A DNA stretch of 27,221 nucleotides from Hymenoscyphus infarciens. Its lineage: Eukaryota; Ascomycota; Leotiomycetes; Helotiales; Helotiaceae. The stretch lies in NCBI GenBank assembly GCA_001414345.1, contig LLCB01000517.1:1-27221 (forward strand). The letters run 5' to 3'. The stretch's first letter is position 1. Each line of letters opens with the position of its first letter. The notes under the pieces were generated by a model. That model searched no databases. It had not been told where the DNA came from and saw only the letters and a program-made list of their open reading frames with translations. Below, piece after piece: positions 19,887 through 27,221 of this stretch. Position numbers and translations under genes: made by a program.

Positions 19887-20830
19887 TTCTTAATAGAAGA
19901 TAATACTAAGTTTAAAGTATAATTAGTAGAAGCCTTTACTAGTAGAGAGTATAATCTAGACTATATATCTTTTATAGTTAATAACTATATCTACTAGTAC
20001 TAATAACTCTCTTTTATATTTAATACTTATTATTAGATATTTAATTTTAATAACTTTGTTATTTTAGATAATATTATATATTATATATACTAAGTTGTTA
20101 TTATAATATTTAATAAAAAGAGATATATGTTTTTTCTACTTAATACTCTAAATATAGTAGATATATTAAATCTAGTATTAGAAATAAATAAATATATAAT
20201 ATTAAATATAGTAGTAGTAAAAGGTCTTATAACTATAATAAAGTATAAGAAATACTTAATTCTAGTACTAAAAGATAGACCTTAAACTAAATAATAACTT
20301 AAATAACCTTAATACTAGAGATAAAAATTATTCTTAGAATACTACTAAAGTATAGACTTTATATAATTCTACTCTTATTAAACCCTTCTTTAATCCTTCT
20401 CTTATTAAAACCTTTCTTAATCCTTCTCTTATTAAAACCTTTCTCTAATACTTTTATATATTCTTTAATCTTCTTATTAAAACTTTTATTAGATACTTTC
20501 TTATATTCTTTCTTATATTACTCTTTAACTATTAATACTATTATATTATACTTAAAGTACTAGATACTACTATTATATTTCCTTTTATAACTTAATAAAT
20601 AAATAAAGGTTATATAAAAGGTTTCCTATTAGATAACTTAAGCTAAGGAATAATATAATAGCTTTAGTATAGTATATAAGAATATATATTTAATATTTAT
20701 AAGTAGGTTTATTATAGTATACTAGAGATTAAGAGTTTAGCTAGTATAGGATTAAGATATAAAGTAATATATAAGTAAAGATAAGTAAGGTAATATAAGT
20801 AGATTTAGCTACTAACTAGTCTCTATTAAA
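19887..20830 (+). pseudogene. Possible degenerate coding region, family unknown
   Basis: In the frame starting at 19887 the first 430 bp have long runs free of TAA/TAG, the longest about 60 codons (near 20085-20285, VVIIIFNKKRYMFFLL and onward to KDRP). This is unusual in DNA this rich in TAA. The rest of the frame, to the A4 insertion, contains many TAA/TAG codons that would be Gln or Trp if RIP-derived, and includes a 9-residue repeat. I recognise no domain and cannot name a family. A4 and A7 border it at TA sites. Confidence 0.35.
20372..20447. repeat. 27-bp tandem repeat
   Basis: Units at 20394-20420 and 20421-20447 (TCCTTCTCTTATTAAAACC and onward), with a shortened unit before them. The period of 27 keeps frame, which mildly supports a former coding region. 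Confidence 0.8.
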
Positions 20831-20832
20831 TA

Positions 20833-22295
20833 CTTATATACTCTCTACTAGAGTTTTAAGCTAGTATTAACTTAGACTTAATACTAGTTTAATACTAGTT
20901 TAAGATATTAGTTATTTCTTAAAGTAGCTATAATACGTTTTATAAAACAATTTAAAGTAATTTAAAGCGATTTATAAAATAATTTAAAGTAAGAAACTAA
21001 TTTATAAAACGATTTAAAATTATAAACTAACTTATAATCTAATACTTAACTTAGTTTAAAAAATATATCTAAAATAAAGTACTTAAAAGAAAAAATAAAA
21101 AGTCTAAAAAGAGTGTTTTTTTTTGAAGTGATTTAAGTAGCTTTTTATATATAAACCTTATATAATTTTTATATTCTAGTAGTTCTTAAATTTAAGGCTA
21201 TTAGTATATAGGTTTTAGTATATTATATAACTAAAATAGGTTAAATAGTAGAGCGTGGCTTTTATACTAAGATTACTCTTACTAAATATAGTATACTATA
21301 TATAACTACTTAGCTACGTAACTACTAAGACCTAGTATATAAGCTACCTCTATCTTCGACTTTAACTTTAATTTTAACTTTAATAACTTTAACGACTTTA
21401 ATAACTTTAATACTTTACTTTAATAATAATAATAATAACTCTCTATTACTATTATATTATATTCGTTACTTAGTATTAGGCTACTTACTAGTATTATAAT
21501 CTATATTATATTTATTATGTTTATTACTCTAGTTAATTCTATATTACTAAATAATATTAGATAATATTAGAAAATATTAGCTAATATAGGTATATTTTAT
21601 AGTTAAACTTATAGTAGAGCGAATTAGAAGCCTTAGATTTATTATCTATATTATTACTATTACTATTATAGTATATACTATTTCTATACTTACTTTCTAA
21701 ACTAATATATAAGCCTTATAGTTTCTAACTAACTAATTAACTAACTAATCTAACTAATTAAATCGAGATATATATATAAGTATAACGTTATTTAGGTTAG
21801 TAGAACATTTAGTAGAATAATTAGTAGAATAATTAGTAGAATTAGTAGAAGTAGAACTTAGGTATTTAATAAACTAGAGTATATTATATAAGAGTAGTAT
21901 AGCTATCTAATATATACTTAATTATATAATTTTAGTCTTTTTTTATATATATTTAATAGTGATTTTAAATAGTTTTTAGTACTAATTTAAAGCTACTCTA
22001 ATACTAAGTTATTACTAGTTTAAGATAGGTCTAGAACTAAGTTAAACTAGTTTAAGATAGGTCTAATACTAACTTAACTTACCTAACCTAGTTTAACTTA
22101 CTAAAATAAGTTATGTTTTACTACTATAAATTATCTTAAGTTGGTTTTAAAGTATATTAAACCTAGTTATTAAATTATTTTAAACTACTTAAATCTATTT
22201 TATAAACTAGCTTAAACACGCTTCTAGAATTAGTCTAAATTACCTTTGAACCTAATTTAACCCTAGCTTAAAACCCTTACTAGTTAGTAGTAAAG
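20833..22295 (-). mobile_element. Family-A element A4, reverse orientation
   Basis: A complete 1463-bp copy: CTTATATACTCTCTAC after TA (20831-20832) and GTTAGTAGTAAAG before TA (22296-22297). Its right-arm repeat array, here on the left, is short (about 20930-21010). The core (about 21078-21935) keeps GAGCGTGGC and TTCGAC islands. The left arm is rather well preserved near the end. Confidence 0.92.
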
Positions 22296-22297
22296 TA

Positions 22298-22479
22298 GTA
22301 AATAAATTAAATTACTTTAACTTTAATTTAAGTACTTATATAAACAAAAAGTAATTTAACTATAACTCTAATCTATTTATAATAATTAAAATAATATTCA
22401 TACTATACTAATACTAATCTAATAAAGAGTTAAAACCTACTTAACAAAAGTTTAAAACCTACTTAATAAAGGTTCTAAA
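22298..22479. other. Unassigned AT-rich sequence
   Basis: The short stretch between A4 and a B fragment. A near-direct repeat (TTAAAACCTACTTAA, around 22427, 22451) is visible. No gene is seen. Confidence 0.4.
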
Positions 22480-22625
22480 AGGTTTAGAACTATTTATATA
22501 AAGTTAACTATAGATTAGATCTATTTAAGATATTATAAATAAGTAAACTAATTTAGCTCTAGCTCTAAACTAGCTCTAAACTAGTTTTAAACTAGCTTTA
22601 AACTAGTTTTAAACTAGTTCTAAAC
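22480..22625 (+). mobile_element. Family-B right-arm fragment (B5)
   Basis: It matches the B right arm: TTTAGAACTATTTATATAAAG and the AGATTAGAT block as in B3 (16378-16440), then CTAGCTCTAAA repeats, until A5 begins at 22628 after TA. The rest of the element does not continue beyond A5. Confidence 0.75.
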
Positions 22626-22627
22626 TA

Positions 22628-24242
22628 CTTATATACTCTCTACTAGGGTTTTAAGCTAGTATTAACTTAGACTTAATACCGGTTTAATACTAGTTTAAGA
22701 TATTAGTTATTTCTTAAAGTAGCTCTAATACGTTTTATAAAACGATTTAAAGTAATTTAAGCCGATTTATAAAACGATTTTAAGTATAAATCTGATTTAT
22801 AAAACGATTTAAGATGATTTAACCTAATTTATAAAACGATTTAAGCCGATTTATAAAACGATTCAAAGTAAGAAACCGATTTATAAAACAATTTAAAATT
22901 ATAAACTAACTTATAATCTAGCTCTTAACTTAGTTTAAAAAATATGTCTAAAATAAAGTACTTAGAAGAAAAAATAAAAAGTCTAGAGAGAGTGTTTTTT
23001 TTTAAAGGCGATTTAAGTAGCTTTTTATATATTAACTTTAACTAGTAATTATATATTAATAATCCTTAGAATTAGGGCTATAAGTATATAAAAAATAAAA
23101 GTCACGTAACTAAAGTGGGTTATATAGTAGGGCGTGGCTTTCGTACTAGAGTCGCTCTTACCGAACACGGTGTACTACGTATAACTAGCTACGTAACTGC
23201 TAAGACCTAGCGTATAGGCTACCTCTACCTTTGACTTCGACGACTTCGACTTCGACATCTTCGACTTCGATACTTTACTTCGACAACGACGACGACGACG
23301 ACGATAACGATAACGATAATAACTATCTATTAATATCGCTATTATATTATATTCCTTACTTAGTATTAGGCCGCTTATTAGTATTATAATCTAGGTCGTA
23401 TTCGTTATATTCGCTACCTCGGTTATTTCTACGTTGTTAAATAATAATAATATACTCTTTGTTTTTTAACGATTTAGATATATTCTACGGTTAGACTTTT
23501 AGTAGAGCGAATTAGAAGCTCTAAATTAGTTACCTAGCGAATTAGAAGCATTAGATTTATTATCTATATTATCGCTATCGCTTTTATAGTACGTACTATT
23601 TCTACTCTTACTTCCTAAACTAACGTATATACCTTATAGTTTCCGACTAACTAACTAACCGACCGACTAACCGACTAACCGATCTAACTAATTAAATCGA
23701 GGTATATATATAAGAATAACGTTATTTAGATTAGTAGAATATTTAGTAGAATTAGTAGAATTAGTAGAATTAGTAGAATTAGTAGAAGTAGGACTTAGGC
23801 ATTCGACGAACTAGGGCATGTTATATAAGAGTAGTATAGCTACGTAATATACGCCTAATTATATAATTCTAGTCTTTTTTTATATTCGCTAGTGATTTTT
23901 TTAGTACTAATTTAAAGCTACTCTAATACTAAGTTACTACTAGTTTAAGGCGGGTCTAGAATTAAGTTAAACTAGTTTAAGACGAGTCTAATACTAACTT
24001 AACTTATCTAACCCGGTTTATAACCTAGTTCAACTCACTAAAACGAGTCGAGTTTTACTACTATAAATTATCTTAAGTCGGTTTTAAAGCATATTTAACC
24101 TAGTTCTTAAATCATTTTAAACTACTTTAATCTAGTTTATAAACTAGCTCGAATACGCTTCTAGAATCGGTCTAAATCACTTTAAGTCGAGGTTGAACCG
24201 GATTTAACCCTGTCTTAAAACCCTCGCTAGTTAGTAGTAAAG
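22628..24242 (-). mobile_element. Family-A element A5, reverse orientation
   Basis: A complete 1615-bp copy: CTTATATACTCTCTAC after TA (22626-22627), GTTAGTAGTAAAG before TA (24243-24244). It has the right-arm ATCGTTTTATAAA array (22733-22895, reversed), the core from about 22955 to 23880 with CTTCGA and CCGAC repeats, and a left arm with AACCCGG and GAACCGG. It is one of the least RIPed A copies and a good reference. The flanks do not match: a B fragment on the left and a copia leader on the right, so a rearrangement involved one flank. Confidence 0.92.
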
Positions 24243-24244
24243 TA

Positions 24245-24308
24245 TATACAATTCATACATATTCACTCTCTGACTGCTTCATCACGTGACTATTCTTATA
24301 TAGTAGTA
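24245..24308 (+). other. Leader upstream of copia-II gag
   Basis: Non-RIPed in appearance (ATTCATACATATTCACTC, CTGACTGCTTC), with ATCACGTGAC at 24281-24290. It probably belongs to the copia-II 5' untranslated region. No LTR is visible in the window. Confidence 0.5.
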
Positions 24309-25453
24309 ATGCCTTCCTACGACAAATATATAAGTATTTAGAAGCTTAAGAGCTTTATGAATTATAAAGTCTAGGCTATACGTACTAAGGCTTTCTTTAC
24401 TAAGAAAGGACAAATTGAATCGATTATGTCTTATATTAAAGGCGACTCTGAATAAGAGCGTAAAGTATTAAGTAATATAATATTACTTATAGAAGACAGC
24501 TCGCTTCTATAAATTTAAGATAAGAATAATACTAAAGTAGCTTAGGACGTACTTAAGAACCTCTATAGTTCTAAAGAGTTCTCTTCTAAATTCATACTAT
24601 GTAGAGAGTTCTTTAATACCTTCTTAGAGAGGTTCTCTTTTATAGAAGAATATCTTAATAAGGTTAAATATCTTAGTAATTAATTAAGAGCTAAAGGTAT
24701 AGAACTACCTAAATAGGTAGTTATAGCCTAGATACTTAATAATCTAAGTAAGAATTATAAGAATATTATATCTAATATAACTTAATTCTTATAAAATAAT
24801 ATTAATACCTATACTATAGAGAACTTATTCTCTAATCTTATAGACGAGTTAAAAAGACAAGAGTCTAAAGAAGAAGAAGCTTTTATAAGCTCTACTCCTT
24901 ATAAGAACTATAAAGGAAAGAAGCCTTATAAGATTATAAAAGGGAAATACTATACCTATTATAAGCAGGCTATATACTTTATAAATAAGTGTTACTATCT
25001 TAATCTATAAAAAGCATCTAAAGGCTTCGTATTTAAAAAGAGTATACTTAGAGCTAGCTCTAACGAAGAAAGAGAAGAAAAGAGCTTATCTTAAGATAAA
25101 AGAGATATAAACGTTAATATTATATTTACTAACCTCGATTATAATAACGCTTAAGTTATTAATAATAGAGAGGATAATATTAGCTTAGATAATCTAGACT
25201 TTGAGGTAAATAATACTAAAAACAAAAACTCTATAAACTCTAATACTAATACTAGTATAGATACCTTTAACTCCTTATTAAATACTAGATAAGCTAAATA
25301 GGTTCTTACTACTACTACCTCTAACTCTATAGATAATAAATCTAATTTTATACTAGACACTACTACTACAAAACATATAATATATAATAAGCTCTATTTT
25401 ATAGATTATAAGCCTAGTAATAAACTAGTTAAGTAGAGCGAAGTAAAAACAAT
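24309..25453 (+). pseudogene. copia-II gag and N-terminal protease, cut by A6
   Basis: The start ATG survives at 24309 (MPSYDKYIS), and a single frame runs about 380 codons to the A6 insertion. It is interrupted by about 16 stops, all TAA or TAG, so RIP of CAA, CAG or TGG codons explains them. Gag helix-rich parts: KEFSSKFIL, SFIEEYLNKVKYL, ENLFSNLIDELKRQESK. The zinc knuckle at 24951-24992 has exact CX2CX4HX4C spacing, read YTYYKQAIYFINKC; only the last Cys survives. After an Asn/Ser-rich linker the protease begins with FILDTTTTKHIIYNK (from 25350), where a D-S/T-G motif is expected. It keeps many more CpA words than copia-I and is a different lineage. Integrase and RT are not in the window. 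Confidence 0.88.
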
Positions 25454-25455
25454 TA

Positions 25456-26604
25456 CTTTACTACTAACCCGCGAGGGTTTTAAGTCAAGGTTGAATTAGG
25501 TTTAGAGGTGATTTAAACCGATTTTAGAAGCGTATTCGAGCTAGTTTCTAAAATAGATTAAAGTAGTTTAAAATAATTTAAGAACTAGGTTTAATATGCT
25601 TTAAAACCGACTTAAGATAATTTATAGTAGTAAAACCCGACTTGTTTTAACAAGTCGAACCGGGTTATAAACCGGGTTAGGTGAGTTAAGTTAGTATTAG
25701 ATACTAGTTTAACTTAATTCTAGACCTGTCTTAAACTAGTAGTAACTTAGTATTAGAGTAGTCTTAAATTAGTACTAAAAACTATTTATTACTAGTGAAT
25801 ATATATTAAAAAAGACTGAAATTACGTAATTAGGCGTATATTACGTAGCTATACTACTCTTATATAACATGCCCTAGTTCGTTGAATGTCTAAGTCCTAC
25901 TTCTACTAATTCTACTAATTCTACTAATTCCACCGATTATTCTACTAAATGTTCTACTAAATGTTCTACCGATTATTCTACTAACTCAAATAACGTTATC
26001 TATATATATATACTACGCTATGATTAGTTAGATCGGTCGGTCGGTTAGTCGGTTAGAAACTATAAGGCTCGCACGTTAGTTTAGAAAGTAAGAGTAGAAA
26101 TAGTATATACTGTAAAAGCGATAGTGACAGCGACAGCGATAGCGATGACGTAGATAACAAATCCGATGCTTTAGATTTACTAGGTAACTAATTTAGGGCT
26201 TCTTATTCGCTCTGCTAAAAGTCCGACCGTGAAATATGCTTATACTAGCCGATGTTGTTCGACGACGTGGAATTGACCGAGGTAGCGAATACGACGAATA
26301 CGACGTAGATTACGATGCTGATAAGCGGCCCGATGCCGAGTAACGAATACAATGCGATAGCGATAGAGAGTTATCGTCGTTGTTATCGTTGTCGTCGTCG
26401 TCGTTGTTAAAGTAAAGTGTCGAAGTGTCGAAGTATTAAAGTATCGAAGTCGAAGGTGGGGGTGGCCCGTGCGCTAGGTCTTGGCGGTTACGTAGCTAGT
26501 TATACGTAGTACACCGTGTTCGGTAAGAGCGACCCTAGCACGAAAGCTACGCCCTACTATATAACCCACTTTAGTTATATGACTTTTATTTTTTATATAC
26601 TTAT
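25456..26604 (+). mobile_element. Family-A element A6, 3' truncated
   Basis: The left end CTTTACTACTAACCCGCG follows TA (25454-25455) in the copia-II protease region. It is colinear with A2 through the left arm and most of the core (GAACCGGGTT, TTCTACTAA repeats, GGTCGGTCGG, Ser/Asp repeat, GCGCTAGGTCTTGGCGG). It stops after TATATACTTAT at 26604, where a different sequence starts. The core is the least RIPed of the A copies. The right arm and terminus are absent. Confidence 0.88.
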
Positions 26605-26810
26605 CACCACAGGCATGCCGATTTAACCGAGCCCGAGCCTTAGGAGGGCTAGGTTATAACGTTATGACCAGCCCTTCTAAGGGCTATATGACTCGTCTAA
26701 CGTCGGTATAACCACGTCGCCTTTTAAGCTTTATTAGCGCGTAGGTATCACGCGGAGAACCGGCCTTTGACGGCATTAAAAGAAACGTAACTAGAAAGAC
26801 TAAATACCTC
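26605..26810. other. GC-richer, non-RIPed segment of unknown origin
   Basis: The composition changes sharply: CpA, TpG and CpG are all common (CACCACAGGCATGCC, CACGCGGAGAACCGGCC). It starts exactly where A6 breaks off. CCGAGCCCGAGCC next to a possible CAGG start resembles hAT-type subterminal sequence, but no 8-bp target duplication fits, so I do not assign it. It contains a long palindrome (26636-26685). Confidence 0.5.
26636..26685. repeat. Near-perfect palindrome of about 50 bp
   Basis: AGCCTTAGGAGGGCT and GGTTATAAC pair with GTTATGACC and AGCCCTTCTAAGGGCT around a centre AAC|GTT at 26660/26661. There are two mismatches and two one-base bulges, and essentially no loop. The RNA or single strand could form a strong hairpin. 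Confidence 0.85.
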
Positions 26811-27000
26811 TTATATAATAATAAATTAATAATTTCTAAACTAAGAGTGTTCTAATAATTAGAGTTCTATCTAAAGTAGTTATTTATTTATATATATAAT
26901 TTTAGTCTCTAATAAACTAAAATTATTCTTTTAATTAAACTTTATAAGTAATTAACTAATTATAAATATATATATATATACTTTTACTAAAAACCTTCTA
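26811..27000. other. AT-rich sequence before the minisatellite
   Basis: No gene is seen. A degenerate minisatellite-like hairpin word (TTTTAGTCTCTAATAAAC) occurs at 26902-26919, so the array may once have been longer. Confidence 0.4.
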
Positions 27001-27160
27001 CTTTTAGTTTATAATAAACTAAAAACCTTCTACTTTTAGTCTCTAATAGACTAAAAACCTTCTACTTTTAGTTTCTAATAGACTAAAAGCCTTCTACTTT
27101 TAGTCTCTAATAGACTAAAAACCTTCTACTTTTAGTCTCTAATAGACTAAAAGTCTTTTA
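27001..27160. repeat. 32-bp minisatellite, five units, each a hairpin
   Basis: Units start at 27001, 27033, 27065, 27097 and 27129, all exactly 32 bp. Each contains CTTTTAGTCT, a 5-base loop CTAAT, and the exact complement AGACTAAAAG (unit 1 has TTTATAATAAAC instead), then a CTTCTA-type spacer. A further CTTTTAGTCTC starts at the window edge (27211). Confidence 0.95.
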
Positions 27161-27221
27161 AAAGAGAGACTTCTTAATTAATAAATAAATTATATATATT
27201 TATATATATACTTTTAGTCTC

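Noticed and set aside
22628..24242. A elements as solo LTRs of a retrotransposon
   Set aside because: They have inverted rather than direct terminal similarity, 2-bp TA flanks instead of 4-6 bp duplications, and no paired copies enclosing retroelement genes.
25151..25360. 69-codon open frame on the minus strand
   Set aside because: It lies antisense to the copia-II gag/protease frame, which carries the zinc knuckle and protease motif on the plus strand. It is a shadow created by low-complexity AT-rich sequence.
26605..26700. hAT transposon left end at the possible CAGG start
   Set aside because: The CCGAGCCCGAGCC pattern is suggestive, but no 8-bp target duplication is recognisable against the uninterrupted A sequence and no second end is in the window.
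1..27221. CRISPR-like arrays from the many short repeats
   Set aside because: The repeats are head-to-tail or overlapping, without unique spacers of constant size, and lie inside transposon arms in fungal-type RIPed DNA.

Overview
The window looks like a gene-free, AT-rich block from a filamentous ascomycete (Pezizomycotina-type) genome, built almost entirely of transposons inactivated by repeat-induced point mutation (RIP). The evidence is direct. CpA and TpG are almost absent (none at all in 4141-4440), TpA is very common, related copies differ almost only by C/T and G/A transitions, and recognisable Ty1/copia genes are full of TAA/TAG codons where Gln or Trp codons would be expected. ATG is itself a TpG-containing word, so ordinary ORF finding fails here. 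No intact gene, tRNA or rRNA was seen.

Layout. 1-132 is the end of a family-A element, and 133-187 is a scrap of a copia gag in reverse. 198-10403 is a family-B element (B1) split by a full-length Ty1/copia element (1299-9754, two 455-bp LTRs, 5-bp target duplication). The copia integrase region is itself split by a second family-B element (B2, 4587-6775), which carries a 399-bp MITE (4803-5201) with perfect 29-bp inverted repeats. This makes four nested levels. 10404-10845 is a B fragment. 11149-14574 is a family-A element (A1) interrupted by another (A2, 11780-13466). B3 (14874-16712) and A3 (17574-19056) follow. 19059-20832 is unassigned degenerate sequence with short tandem repeats and an A fragment. 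A4 (20833-22295) and A5 (22628-24242) lie in reverse orientation. 24309-25453 is the gag and start of protease of a second copia lineage, cut by A6 (25456-26604). The right edge is a GC-richer, non-RIPed segment with a long palindrome (26605-26810), then AT-rich sequence and a 32-bp hairpin minisatellite.

The main biological point is the A and B families. I do not recognise either. Both are about 1.5-2.2 kb, end in 5'-CT...AG-3', are flanked by TA, and have imperfect terminal inverted repeats and long arrays of short subterminal repeats. They share a core of about 0.9-1 kb, but the core is in opposite orientation relative to their ends, and the arms on each side are different. They therefore look like one core carried by two different sets of transposon ends. 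The TA duplication points to Tc1/mariner-type mobilisation (inference); no transposase was recognised, so they are probably non-autonomous.

A caution on coding claims: with TpG removed, TGA is nearly absent, so any frame looks open once TAA and TAG are tolerated. I claim coding remnants only where family motifs are visible.
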